DNA of 64,000 bases, from positions 7,214,655 to 7,278,654 of the forward strand of contig JAJEKV010000054.1 of assembly GCA_021234155.1 (NCBI GenBank). Direction: 5' to 3'. The number at the start of each line of letters is the position of its first letter. Position 1 is the stretch's first letter. Shown in pieces: positions 32,561-45,872 of the stretch. The translations under genes and the position numbers were made by a program. A model generated the notes under the pieces. The model saw only the letters and a list, made by a program, of their open reading frames with translations. It searched no databases and was not told where the DNA came from. The DNA comes from Isoetes taiwanensis (Eukaryota; Streptophyta; Lycopodiopsida; Isoetales; Isoetaceae).

Positions 32561-35500
32561 TGAGAATTTCTTCGTCTCTGTCTCCTCCGCCTTCGCCTCC
32601 ATACTGCACTTCGTAATGCCAACACAATGGAAATGCAAATGCAAATGCGACGCTTCTTTTATACCTTTGTAGTTGTCACACCGACTTGCACTTTCCATTC
32701 TTAAAATATCGGTTCTATTCCCGGCTTTCGAAAAGCCCACATCTAAATTGGGAAAAATCCCGATATTTGTGTGTTTGTCCGTCGGATGTTGGCACGATCC
32801 CAAAGCCAAGTTATGCCACCCGTTGATGCACAAACACATTGACATGCTTGCAGAAAACGATATGCGTAAACAGATATGCTTCGCTAGACAAGCCTTCCGA
32901 TTTGGCTCGTTTCTCCTGGGCATCCAAGGACCGGTATGAACAAATCCATTCAAATGCCTTTGGGGAAAGAAAACCCGCATGCAATTATGAAATACTCTGT
33001 TGTTTGAATAAATCCTTGGATGTTTCAGAGGTCTTCATACTAATGACAAGGTAAACATTGGGTTTTTTTTTAAGCATATGAGCTTTCGTGTCTTTGGTTA
33101 TTGTGGTGTAGCAAGATCCGATCCATTTAGTGATGGGGTTTGCGAGCAATGGCTGCCTTGGCGACTTGTGCGCCTTGCTATGGAGCTTAAATCATCGGGT
33201 AACCAACACTTACTCGCTTACGATCAGCTTCAATCGAATGATGCATCTCCAGCCTTGCATGGCCAAGAACGGCATGCAAGGAAGCAGATGCCTTATCTAG
33301 CCATCAATATAACTATGAATTGGAGGCAGTCCAATATTTCCGTGTTGGTCTCAATTGCACCTTGATGCATAGTTTCATTTCTATATCGATGTTTGGTGCA
33401 TAGTTTCATTTCATTTGGAGGCATGCCATGTGTAGAGATAGATAGTCTATGCTATAAAATGCATGTCTTAGGCAATCACATGCGTGACAGTTCTTTATCA
33501 TCGCGGCATAAAATGTAAAGCTCCTCGTAGCTTTGAGTATATGGTCGTGGGGACGACTCGCTTCAACCGGGTCGATATGTAGATGAGTTATAACATGTCT
33601 AGAAGAGCAAGGCGCATCGTGTCTATAATCATGCAATTCATTGCTATCATTATAACAAACCGAAAAGTGCGTAACATTTTCCGTTGGATTTTCAAGGAGA
33701 ACCGATCTCGGTCATTCTCCAATTGAATTCTCACCACGCACAAGTATTGTCCATATAAATGTTGCTTTCCTCCCTCCCTTTATGCAGAAAAAATAACATG
33801 TGTGAATTGGCCTGTTTATTCTATTAATTTGTCTGGTTTGATATACCGTAAAAAATGGAAGGGATTTTGGGTTCGCCAATGACGCCAAGGATTCTCGGTG
33901 GTCTTATTCAGAACTTCCCCATAAAGCTGATGGCGTGATTTCCCAAAATGTAACTTGGATTATCAAAGGAAACATGTGAAGAGATCCATGTGCCTAGTGT
34001 AGCGCCCTAAATATTAGGATTCATGTCTTTTATTCATTCATCAATAATAAATTCCTAGGAAAATGGTTGCATTTAAAACATAGCATATTGTCACTAGGAG
34101 TTTGTGCAGGGCTTCATATATAGTTAATTCATTTTCGTTTTCTGTGCGGGGATGGGATGACCCATACATACCATATGGATACAATGGCCTCTTTGAAGTG
34201 GAAGTATCCTCATATGAATTCACTGATTTCATTCTCGTGGTTTCTTCTATTCCCATACCAACCAACCGATAGCTATAGAGAGTCATCTTTATGCTCTATC
34301 TATGCTCATTTTGAAATGAATGCCAAAGATGCTCCTTTAAGATGTCACTCATGTTTCATGCACTCCTCTTTATCCACAAGATGTCTCTCATGTTTCTGAT
34401 GCACTCCTCTTTATCCACATCAATCTAATATCCCTTTTCCTCTTCTTACGCATAATACCGGAGTTGAGAGAACAGCGCCTTTGTTTGGTTGGCAAGACCG
34501 ACGAGCTAAAAGTGTCTTGATGGTGCAAAGTTGACACTTTCTCTCGGGTAGTTGTTTGTATGGCAAAATCTTTTTGGTTTTCTCGTCCCTTTGAGTTTTT
34601 GTTATGCTTGGCGAGAAACATAAGTTCGAAAGCACTAGAGAGCAAGGTAGTTGAATGCTCTTTGAACATAATCAAGAATAGTTGGGAGTTTATGAGAGTG
34701 CCGAACGATAAGAAGCATCCAAATACATGGACTACATATAGAAAGGTAACTTGCATTTTTCTTGTTATACGCTTTGTATGGACAATTGCAATGTAACTTG
34801 GAACACAAATGGAACAAAAATCAAGCAAGACATTCAAAGATAGATCTTATTCTCGCAGGATAAACTAGTTCGAAGTTGACATTGGGAACATTGATAAAAC
34901 CATTTAGTGGCACCAATGTTGATTTGGCATTGTGAGCATCCGTGTATCTAGCATGATGAGGTTTTGTATGCATGGTGCATCCTACCTTTTGTTCAGAATT
35001 ATTTTGCCTCATATAGGAGCAAATGATAGAGAAGGATAGAGAGCAAATGATACAGATTGTCAAGAGCATTGAAGACAACATTACGAAGATGTGCTTTATG
35101 AGGAAACCGAAAGGATCGTCCGCCGCCAATGTATGGAATATGAATAGATCGCTCACCTTTTACACTTAAGCAAGATCCAAGCTATTTTCTCAATTGATGG
35201 CACTGTGGTATAAGACTTGCATGCCTCCAATGCCTATAGATCAGAATTTAGAATTTGATACATGTAGAAGTTAGCAAAGATCGATTAGGTATATAGATCG
35301 AGACCTGAAGATGCTTACAATTGACTCAATCGGGTCAATTATAATACATACTTGACTCTCTTTATCACCTGGTTTAATAGGTACCCGATTCCTCCTTAGT
35401 ATTACTTGTTTGTATTATTAGAAAAATTGTAACCCAAATGGTAATGCCGTGACAAAAGGTGCGCAGCAGACAACAATTTAGTTGCCAAACTATTTTATTA

Positions 35501-38485
35501 TACTTCAATAACTAAGTTGTTGCTGAATGTCAATATGGACCCAATTAGATCCTAAGAGAGCGCAATTTTGGTCCAAGCTTGAGATCCGGATGACTGCAAG
35601 GTAAGTCCTATTGCAAGTGCTATGTTTCTATTTGTGAATGGATGTGAGGTTTTGCTCATTAGAGTCAATTAATGAAGGATAACTAAGCAACTTCGTGGTT
35701 TTAAATCACCAAAATCGGAAGAAATGGAAGGGCTCCACTTTGCACATCCTATGTTAGAGTGTATGATCCGCTTGCATTTTTGAAGGCTACAAATAGCTTG
35801 ATCCGGCATGAGAAATTTGAAATTTAATCCCCGCCCTACCCACTCGAAACTTGTCAATTGGCTATCGAAATGGCAATTTAGAGATTGTTGTTTTGCTTAT
35901 AACATGTCCATGCTATTGATGCATTCTCAGGAATTTAATTTCATTAATTTCATGCATTCGGCCATATGTCTTGTGCCCATGCCTCACGGAACCGATAATA
36001 TGATGGGTGTAATTGCAACTCTAAGAAGAATTGTCATCATGATGTTCAATGCCAAGGATACGATTTAGTATAAGAATGCTTGGACCATTTTCTCAAAGGT
36101 CACCTAAAAAAGTCTCCGTCTAGGAGACGCCAGATGTCAAAGTAGTTGCTAGGGGCCAACGAGGTTGGTTGAGACGACCTTGATAATGTGTAACGCCAAA
36201 AGGGCAAAGGGTAATAATAGTCATTATAGTGCGATTAAAACATCTTCTTGCGGCTGTTCTGGGACAGAATCTTAGAACTTATGCTGGGATGCATAAGCAT
36301 TTAAAGACGGATGATGTGATGTTAAAGAAGGTAGAATGATTTAACGGATCAATTATCAATTATATGGTCCTAATGAGATTGATTTCATGTTACTTCAATG
36401 CAATTGTAGTCCTATAAAATCATTCTACTCTACTCTATTTTTGTATATGGTCTACCTTCAGGAATTTCATATGAAACTTCTCCTCTCGTCACCTTTTCAA
36501 GTTCAAGAGTCACTTTGTTTTGGAGAATTGCAGATACTCCACAACAATTATGGCTTGACAAATATCTGAGTACATGCTTCTTTCAAGATCCAAAATTTGT
36601 AAGTTGTGACAAGACCAGAATTCTAGCCTTTAAATTGTTTCGTACTTTACCCACCTTAAACTCTACTAGCAAGCGTGCAACCAGTGTTGCCATTCAAGTT
36701 TGGCCACACATAAGTTTGTGTTGCATGTATGGGTTCCGCCACACCTTAGGATGGAGAATGCAGCCCGATTGAATCATCCTTTTCTTTTCAATCGCATTTT
36801 CCTCTAAATTTTTGCTTTCTGCATGCAGCCACATTCCATGGCCTTGCAGAACCCCAAACAGATTTGTTTCGGCTCTTTCTTTTTATTCCTTCATTATTCT
36901 GATCGTATGGGACTCTTATGACAAAGTTTTGGTCAAGAATGGCACATTCAAAATGGTAGATTTTGGTAAAAGATTGGGTCAAAAACAGGGATATGCTCTT
37001 GTGGTCAATGCAGGTGGGTTTGATTTGTGGGAAGTGGTGAAGGATGATTGCTCAAGAAGTTAAGGCGTTGATGCGATATGTTGGAGCATTGTTCTGTGTG
37101 AAACAGGTGCCGTAGGGACGGGATCTGTTTTTCGCTTTGTTGAGTGTGGTGGGTTCTCGGCAATCCTTTATTTATTTGTTGTTTTAGGGCAGCGTAGAGA
37201 AGGTGAAAGATTGCTTTTTAAGTATCTGCACAGGTTCTGCAGTCTCAGCCTGGGATATTACTAGCTTATAAGCTGACAATCCTTCTGGAATTCTATAGTC
37301 ACATAGTATGTGGTTTACCTCAGTGTCGTCCATTTAGAAAAGGTGCTGGGGAGCAGTAGGTACAACTAGAACCGTTTTTCTTTCCTCACTTCTTTGTCAG
37401 AATCTTAAGTTGATCGCATATGCTTCTACAAACCAACACCGAGCTTATATTCCTGCTGTTGGCTTGGGTACCTAGAAGGCCGACAATGGAGTTGTTGGTG
37501 ATGCTTTAAAGAATGCTGTCAAAGAGTTTTTTATTACCACTGCTAAACTCCTGCTTTGATTCCAGTGAAATTTTGTGTTTCAATGTGCTTTTGAGTCTGG
37601 CAAGAGATTTTTGCAGGTTGTTGTTTAGAACTTCTTCAAGCACTAAACTTTCATATCTTTCCTTGGACTATAGGTTGGTTAATGACATATCAATTCTGCA
37701 TACATTTACAGGAATCAGAAAGAGGTATTCATTATGATTGTGCTGCCATGTTCATGTCAAGGTTTGAATTTTGTGGCATGTTGTACACATTGGGAAAGCC
37801 TTGCACGATTTGTTTGAGACTAATGTCGTGCAACAAGATTTGTGGATTTGTCCGAAGCAAAGTAAATGCTCGGATTTTTTTTTTTTTTACATTTATGTTG
37901 TTATAGGTACACAAATTCCTTTACTAAGATACAAATTTCTTCACTAAGATGATTACAAGGACAGGATGGGTTCAGATCCCACTGGTTGGTAATATTGATT
38001 TGGCAAACTTGTTATCGTCGTGCAGATATTTGATGCTACAACATATGTTTAATGCTACAAGACGCTCTGTTTTACTATTTCTCATCAGGACAAGATGCTA
38101 TAGATGCACACAATGCTGCAATTTCTATTCACGAGAGTATTTTCTCATGGATATTTATATCATCTTTGGTGGATAATTTCAATCACAGGCTTGGGAACCT
38201 ATAATCCAGCATATGTGATTTGTGTTTGCTCGTAGCAGCATCCCATCATGCAACTAATGCACATCATTGTATCTATATTAAAACAAAGCAGTTTTATCAT
38301 TCTAGGCTTGTCTCATGTAATTGGATTACATGCACAAATATTTCTAAAATTGTTACATGCAGAAGTGAATTAAAAATTGTTACATGCATTTATGCCATTA
38401 TTAGTGCCCAAGTGACCGTGATGAGTTTTATTAGGGGTCCAAAGGGCCCGAAATGTTTTTTAATATAACAACCACCACATATATA
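32561..38485. other. long stretch without recognisable genes
   Basis: Open frames up to 151 codons occur on both strands, but none shows a known domain, splice logic or duplication within the window. Much of 33.3-36.1 kb is poor in CAG/CTG and rich in CG in ways like the affected transposons, so a damaged gene or element could be hidden here. Confidence 0.3.
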
Positions 38486-38486
38486 C

Positions 38487-38877
38487 CATTAACATTAATT
38501 AGCTCAAACCATTATATCCAACACATTTAAAATAAAATCCCCCTAAAACCCCCTTTGGTTTGGGTGCATATTCACACGGGGGGTTACGTAGGGTAGCGAG
38601 AGCCCCTAAAAACTTACAATACACACCATTAAGTACATTTCCTTAAATCTTGTGGTATTTTGCAAACTTTAATATACAATATACAAAAACTTGTACATGC
38701 ATACCCCACAAACGAGGATCACTATGTATGGTCCAGATCAAGGAATAAAGGGCAAATATGCCCATCCGATAACTCTCGATGTCTGGAGTAACTCCCCGTG
38801 TGAATATGCACCCAAACCAAAGGGAATTTTAGGGGGATTTTATTTTAAATGTGTTGGATACAATGATTTGAACTAAT
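38487..38877. mobile_element. MITE of about 390 bp with ~100-bp inverted ends
   Basis: Left end ATTAATTAGCTCAAACCATT; right end the inverse of ATTAATTAGTTCAAATCATT. The arms share TCCAACACATTTAAAATAAA and a stretch with TTTGGTTTGGGTGCATATTC. The centre holds no frame. The TTAA/TAA at the edges may be the target duplication. Confidence 0.75.
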
Positions 38878-38892
38878 TAATGAACTAAACTT

Positions 38893-39540
38893 ATATCGTG
38901 AAAGATGTTTTATGTTAGGTTTATTGAAAAATCTATTTCTTTTGAGACGTTATTTCTTTATTTTGCAAAGCATTTCAATGTTCAGGAATTTTTATTAGTA
39001 GATTTTTTTGAAACACGTTATAAATTTGATACACGTTTCAAATACTTCAAATTGACATGCATATCACAATTGTAATATGTTTCAAATTTGAAATGCACTA
39101 CAATTTTCTAACGTGTTGCCAATTTGTAACGCATTTCACTTGACCCATCAATTGTAACGCGATATAACTTTGATTTGAGACGCCACTTTAAAATTATGAT
39201 ATATTATTAATTTAATGTAAAAAGCGCTTTTAAAAGCGCTACAAAGGTAGGGTTTTTCTTCTAGTGATAAGTTAATGGAACAGTTAAATTTTCATGTCAA
39301 TGATTATGAAATACAAAATTTTTAGTTGGTGTACCCAAGTGAGGAAGGTAGTTTCTTGCAACAATTCTTAATTCCTTATACCTTGGCAAAGAGGATCGAC
39401 ATGAAGGCTTAGACATTTTTTTGTGAGATTTAATATGAAATAATGCTCAACTGCAAAGTTGTATTTCAATCTATAAAAATTTGAGATAGTTATTGAATTA
39501 AAAAAAGGGACCAACGTTCTATGAACCCAAACTTCAAACC
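38893..39540. repeat. interspersed repeat, uninterrupted copy
   Basis: Related to 20536-20880 plus 21449-21640 and to 26240-26420. It shows the empty LINE insertion site (ACAAAGGTAGGGTTTTTC at 39240). It also carries AAGCGCTTTTAAAAGCGCT, a small perfect palindrome absent from the 20-kb copy. Confidence 0.65.
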
Positions 39541-39784
39541 TTTGGGTAAGGCATTATTTAACTTCAAACCTTTGGATAAGGCTGATATTTGTTGAGTTTG
39601 ACAGCATTGTTTCTTTGTTTCTTTTCAGCTTTTTTTTCCCCTGATAAGACCATGTTATTGTCTTCAAAATTAAAAGGTGCCACCCGTAACTTCTTCAACA
39701 ACTAATACCGTGATCATGTGAGGAAGCAGTGCCATTTTTAGTGATGTTCCATTTTTGGATGATTTCTTTTAAAGTGCATAAAAC

Positions 39785-40480
39785 AACAAGGAGATCAAGA
39801 TATCCTAAGGGCAATCGTGGTTTGACATTTCTCGTGGTTTTGGTTTGCCACGCTTAAGAAAAATGGATAGCTTGAAGCTTAATGCCTACATAATCATGTC
39901 TAGAGCTTTAAGTGCATGTTAAGTTTTTCCATTTGAACAATTTTCCGTAGGTTTTTACAAATAGCTTTCTATAATATCAATTGTGCCAGCCTTACAAAAA
40001 GGAAGAGTACATTGATTGTACCCGATTTTTGTCAATTGATTAGGTAAAATGTGCTTATTGCATGGTCTCGATGTCCTCTTTGCATCATTACTACGGTTGC
40101 ATCATTCTTTTGCTACAATATTTCAAAAGATTTTGTTTGATCGCCTAATATGTGGTGCAATTGCATAAATTGCTCCATTTTTGTGTTTGTTACACTACTA
40201 TGTTTTACATCTTAGATTGTCTAGGATGTGTTTACTTATTTATTTTAAATTTTCCGGGAACATCGTATATGAACTAGATGGATAGTATCTTTGTGGATGC
40301 TCTGACCTTTGCGATCAAAGTTATTCTAAGCACATTCAATAGAACAACCAATGATAATTACGATGGAACTGGTGCTGCAGGCATAACTGTTTGCTAATAG
40401 CTTTGTAACAATCTGTACTTTAATTTAATCTTTATTTATATAAAAGTCTTTTGAACAAACTTGATTGTTAAGATTTTCTA
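39785..40480 (+). repeat. duplicate of 13.75-14.46 kb
   Basis: Matches the flank of gene unit B over about 700 bp and ends at a T-run (40483-40510), like its partner. Probably the 5' side of gene unit C. Confidence 0.65.
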
Positions 40481-41124
40481 GCTTCTTTTTTTTTTTTTTT
40501 TTTTTTTTTTAGTTATCTAACTAGGCTTATGTCCTTGTGCACAAGATCAAATTGAGAATGTTTAAAATAGCTTAAATTTGGATTCCACATGCAGGCAATC
40601 CAATGGACCATTATGCATTTCTCATATTTGCACAAATTTCTCATATTTTCTCATATTTTCTCATATTTCTCATATTTCTCATACTTGTCTTATGTCCCTT
40701 TGCACAAATTGATTTCAAATGTGTAAACAAAGTTAAACTTGAGTACATGACTTGGCAATCCAATGGGACAAAAGTTCATTGCTCATTTACTCATATATTT
40801 AAAATTTGCTAAGGTCTAATGTAGGGCTAACAAATTATGTGACAGCAAAAAACATGACCTAAACGACTCCACGACGGACGCTCCACTAAACTCTTAGGTA
40901 TTCTCAAACCTTCTAAAATTGCTCTTGTCATTTTCATGCATGCAACTGCTTATCTGGGCGATGGAGCAAAAGTTAAGCTAGAATCCATTTACAATGGAGC
41001 CGGCCTTAGGTACAACACCTAAATTATCCCATATATAGAGTTGCAAAGCAACAACCGATGCATTCGGATTATCGCTTCTTAAGCCGCAGCTTGTGGTGCA
41101 AAGCCGACCCAATTCCTCACCGCA

Positions 41125-41470
41125 ATGGGAAGAAGGAAGGGAGATTTGAATGCTTCCACCTAAAAAAAGAAGCTAGAAGAGGAGAAGAAGTTGAATGCCA
41201 AGCGTAAGAAGCTCTATGATTTTCATGCACCAGTTTGCCTTGCACGTAAGGGTAACTGAGGCAAATATCCCCGCTAAGGATATGAGCAATCCAGAGTTCT
41301 TGAGGGAGTCAAGGCAACCGCATTGGCCATACTAATCGCCGAAATTGAGGTGGAGATTACCGGGCCGCAAGACCAATATGGGGATTCATGCCTCAAGTAG
41401 CACACCAACCTTGGACACCTACAACTACTCAAAGAAATTTGGAGGTCAACAACCCACTCTACAATCTCGT
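41125..41470 (+). pseudogene. first exon of the local gene family, copy C
   Basis: Reads MGRRKGDLNAST, then a stop, then KKKLEEEKKLNAKRKKLYDF. This is collinear with copy A (MGRKKGDLNMATRRRIEEEN...KPFSF), so homology is clear. The 3' end reads CTACAATCTCGTGTTTGAG where copies F have TTACAATCAG|GTTTGATG, so the donor CAG has become CTCGT. Stop and lost donor suggest a pseudogene or miscalled bases. Structured element C follows about 0.95 kb downstream. Confidence 0.55.
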
Positions 41471-42423
41471 GTTTGAGATCTTATAATTTAATTGTAGTCC
41501 GCTGTAGCATACATTACACTCTCCAAAGATTCATCCGCTTTTATTTTGCTTTGGGAAAGTTCTTGTATCTCCTCTCTAGCCTTTTAATCTTGTATAGGTT
41601 GCTGGGCCTCAGATCTAAATGCATTTTTCCTTCTGTTATTCATGACTTCTATTACATAATTTGTGCATAAGAAGTTTAAAGATAAATTACTTGCTACTTC
41701 ATTTTCATGGCCAGCTTATCTTGATATGATATAATTTCGGGAATAGCCTTATCAGAGACATTCTCCTCGATGGTTCCTAAAAAAGATTTATTGATCCGAG
41801 TTTATCATGTGATTGCTTAACTTATGTTTTCATAAACTGAACATATTTGGGTTTTCATGTCATAGCATAGTATGCATTACTAACATTTTCCTTTAATTTT
41901 ATGGACTGGACCATCTATAAAATCAGGAGGTAATCGCTTAAAACATAGCATATGATGGTAATATGCTACCAAGGGTCTTCAAGAAATGTGTCTTAGTGTC
42001 GCCAATGATTACCATTGAAAATCCAAATTTTACTTGGCAAACTCTAAGTTAAAAAGGGTTTCAAATTTGTATGGTAGTATCAAAAACTTAGCATAGGTCG
42101 TTATCCCGCCCGAAATGTAACTTGTATTATGCTAGTTTCAGATCTTGACATTCTTTCTCGTAAATCATCCATGTAGTAGTTTATGCACGCCTAACATGGT
42201 TGTAGTTTCTATAGTCAGATTGCTCATCCCCGAATGGTAATTATAGATGCCTAAGATGAGGGATAATGACTTAAACAGGGCATGTGGTGGTATTGTGCTT
42301 GCTCAATCACTTGTATTAGTGTTGCCATGATTTACCACAGTAGTTTTTTAGTCATAGGCAGTATAATTAAACCTTATCCTAACTTCTCTCTTTCACCTGC
42401 TTAAAAAATTTCAGATATCGTGC

Positions 42424-42533
42424 AGAGTGAAGGGATAACTCAAAAGATCCCATGACACCGCTAGTGCTGCCATGATTACCCTTTTTAGGCTAATTTTTGG
42501 TTGGTTTACCGCAGTAAATGTGATCTTTTGCTC
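42424..42533 (+). ncRNA. conserved intronic structured element, copy C
   Basis: The lead is GAGTGAAGGGATAACT. The closing stem is CAAAAGATC (42441-42449) with GATCTTTTG (42522-42530), 9 of 9 pairs. An ATTACCC segment, a GGCTAAT branch point (42488-42494) and TTTACCGCAG|TAAATG follow. The donor-like part is weaker than in A and D. Confidence 0.55.
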
Positions 42534-43655
42534 TTTGCAATCGATATTTCTTTCAATATTATGGAGCCGCCTCACGATGAAGTATTTCTTCAAGGATCCG
42601 TGGAAGCTCTACTTTTCTACTCTATTTCCTGAAAAATTAGTTGTAAATTGTTTTAGTAACAAATGACTTCTACCCATTGGGTAATTTGTTTCCATATGCT
42701 TTATTTTAAAGTATGAAAATGTTTTGATGGTACCAAATCATTGCTTAGATGTATGTACACCAGTATAATCTAAGGCTGCTAATTGAAGGCCAAATTCTCA
42801 AAAGGGCTTTTGGTCTTAGGGTCAGGACTTGTCTTGACAAAGGTTTTTTTTTTTTTAATTCGATAGATATTGCCATTGCAAATAATAGAAAAATAGTGCA
42901 AGTCATACTAAGACTAGAAAGTTCCCTTCAAATAGCCATGTATATGTCTCTCAAGTTGTACCTCCCTCAAGTGGCGCACCGTAATTTGTAACAACATAGC
43001 ATTGTGCCAATCTTGGTGATACATTGGTGTTAGGCACACAACCATTACGTCAAGGTAAAAATTTGAAGTTAAAAGATCATTTGTTGTTTATACATGAAGT
43101 AGGAGGTTTTTTAGTTGAATATGAAGATAAATGGCATGTTTGCTATTTGTCAATATTCTATAAATTGCTTGCATGCATAGTTCTCTTTTGCTTCTCCTTG
43201 AACACTTTAAAGTAGTATTTCAATGAATTGTTGGCTAGTAAATATTTCAAATGTAAATGGCCGTGGGTGGATAAAGGTACGTTTACTCCAATTACAATCT
43301 TCACATGCAAGTTTCACTTAGAATTTGCCAAAAAGAGCAACCCTAACATGTAGGGTTTTTCTACAAAAAGGAGCCGCTTTGTAGCCGCTTGTTCCTGTTG
43401 AATCTTCTGTCGCTTCATGCCTAGTTTGGCTGCCATTCTGCTGGTAGATCTGATCCTAGTTCTCTCACGAGAAGTCTAATGTGCCTTTTGAAAGATTGGT
43501 GACCTTGAATGGGCGAAAATGCCAAGAGCTATGTGACGGCATTTAATGTCAGGTGCACATTCCCAGCCTCTGTTAGAATGGATGGAGGCATGTCACGCAT
43601 AATTTTAGCATCGGGCCAGTGTCATGGTTTAGAATGGAAAATGGCTACTGTTCTA

Positions 43656-43766
43656 GCTGATTGTACACTATCTGAAAGACACTGCCTCAAAGGCTGATTG
43701 TACACTATCTGAAATACACTGCCTCAAAGGCTGATTGTACACTATCTGAAATACACTGCCTCAAAG
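43656..43766 (+). repeat. three tandem 37-bp units
   Basis: Units start at 43656, 43693 and 43730 with GCTGATTGTACACTATCTGA and end CACTGCCTCAAAG. The partners at about 13575 and 20151 have one unit. Confidence 0.9.
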
Positions 43767-43967
43767 AGTAGAGCGCCCTCATCTTTGGTGAATATGTTTC
43801 TTATTTTTAATGATTAGAATAAATTTTTTTGATCTAGTTTAACTATTCAAATAAATGACTTGTTGTCTCTGGATTAAGCATGCTATATAGGTCAGATGAC
43901 TTAATATGAAACATTCCATCCTTTTCTATGTTATCTCTAGCTAATTGGGCAAAGGGTTACAAAAGCT

Positions 43968-44073
43968 AAATGGTTATACACCAAGAGGCTCCATTGTAAC
44001 CTTTGGCCCTTCATTCATTACCAAGTCTATTGCTAATGTTATGATGATTGGCTGCAGGTACCAGACCTCTCCT
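43968..44073 (+). ncRNA. conserved intronic structured element, copy G1
   Basis: The stem AGAGG (43984-43988) pairs with CCTCT (44066-44070), extended imperfectly by flanking bases. A GCTAAT branch point and GATTGGCTGCAG|GTACCAG follow. One base of the stem differs from G2 (CAGACCTCT against CGGACCTCT). Confidence 0.45.
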
Positions 44074-44085
44074 ACTTTTGTAATT

Positions 44086-45872
44086 CCTTTGTTCTAGTTT
44101 GTTGATGCTGCATGGATTTGGACGTGGAGAAAGAGATACAATATGTGACAAAGAGTATAGGCTGGTGGAGCTGTCCTATATGGCCAAGTGTCTCTAAATA
44201 TGACTTCTAAGTTAAACAGGTTGTATTTTTCCACTTTTCTAAGATATGGTCTCAATTTCAAACTAAGATCGGTATATGGATAAACGCTTGATCTGGCTGT
44301 TTTTTTATGGTATCATGAATCAATCTGTTGTTGCTTAGCCTCTTTTCAATATTTATAATGAAAGTATAGATTACCATGACAGTCATGTGACCAATTGAAA
44401 ATTTGGATTTGTCACGACATTGACACCTTATGCACCTATGTGAACAACATTTATTGCATGTAGAAAATTATTTTTATGAGTTCCTCTACTATTATTCCAA
44501 TGATATGAGCTGCTTTGGCACATTTACATATTTATCTATCAGCATCTTTATTTACACAAAACTAGGTTCTTAAATTATACATTTTAAACGTTTTCAATGA
44601 ATGGTGACATGAGCAAAAGATTGGCAGAACGGATATATTCATTTGGCTATATAGTATCTTGACTTATAGAAATAAATGTATACAAGCCCCTTGGTTTAAC
44701 ATTGTTTTTGTTGCTGACATTTGGCATAAACATGACTTATGAAAGTTGAATGAGAAATGACATTAAGATTTATTTTGTTAATTTTCAATTCGAAGGTTCT
44801 AGAGGCTAAAGGACAATAAGTACCATACAATTCTTACGTAAGTTTGAATCTGGGTTGATAATACAATTCTTGGAATTGACCGAGGATTGATGTTAGACCT
44901 AGGATTCTAGGTTTGGCTGATTTTTTTTTTTTGCTTTTTTTCTTTTTTTTTTTTTATTATTGGTCATTTATAGTTATAAAGACTTCATATATAAAAAAAG
45001 GGGAGATTTGGTTATGCTAAGGCTAATAATGATATTATTTGACTACTGGTGTAGGGGAACATATTAGCCCCATAATGATTTTGTAATTGGGGACTTGCAA
45101 TTCCATATGGGTGTTCCCTATTGCGACTTTACACAAAATTCTTACTTAACAGTGCATGCATTAAACTTGGGATTAACATTATGTTATTTTACCAAGTATG
45201 GTGATTAAGTGGGAATTAGGATGTCTATCCTTGTATGCAGATCTACTAGCTACAGTGATGATCAGTGCATGGAGTAGTGTTGGAAACATGATTTGCTTAT
45301 CTTCATGTTCAGGGGTGGCTCTACAAGACTTGTTATGGTTTAAGTGGTTGTTGTTGACCCACATATTGGTTCTTGTGTTTTAAAGACCACTATGTAACAT
45401 TTGGAAAATACCTACTTTTGGCGTGGATCTTAGGATTTACCCCATATATATTTTTTTGGGCTTATTATGTGGTTATTATTACAAGTAATTTGTTGAGACT
45501 TTAGTATTTTGACCTTGTTTATTCTTAAACCAGTGATAATATTGTTTTAAATATAACTTAGGTGGTCAAAAATGGTAAAGGGAAAATTATTTGTTGTTAC
45601 AGACCTGTTTTTTGAACTTTAGGGTTACGGGTATGTGGCCGAAAAGATATCGTGAATGTTTTCTTCTAATAATACATCTGATGTTAAACTTGCTGGTTTC
45701 GGAGCTGGCTTCCAGGTATGCACTGTCGTTCGTGACTTTAGGACTGACGGTATCAAGTGCTATTGTAAAATAGCTTGTGATTTGTCCATATATTGTTGTT
45801 TATGAGTTGATTTCATTGCCATGCTCATTTACTGTTCAGTTGTCTTGATGTCGGAGCTGTGTTAATGGTGGC
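44086..45872. other. upstream region of copy A, no gene seen
   Basis: AT-rich with T-runs near 44922-44956. Short open frames have no recognisable product. It should contain the promoter of copy A, but no element can be fixed with confidence. Confidence 0.3.

Larger units (their letters stand above)
42841..44085 (+). repeat. duplicated block, partner of 19.2-20.5 kb (gene unit G1)
   Basis: Same order: T-run, AT-rich leader, possible first exon starting MGENAKSYVTAFN at 43509, then structured element G1. A 62-codon frame is open from 43509. A 37-bp unit is present three times here (43656-43766) and once in the partner. Confidence 0.75.

Noticed and set aside
32525-32980. 151-codon minus-strand frame upstream of the kinase N-lobe
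   Set aside because: It has no kinase or other known motif and is not in frame with the kinase exon.
34388-34837. 149-codon minus-strand frame
   Set aside because: No domain, no homolog in the window, and the overlapping frames on both strands are equally long.
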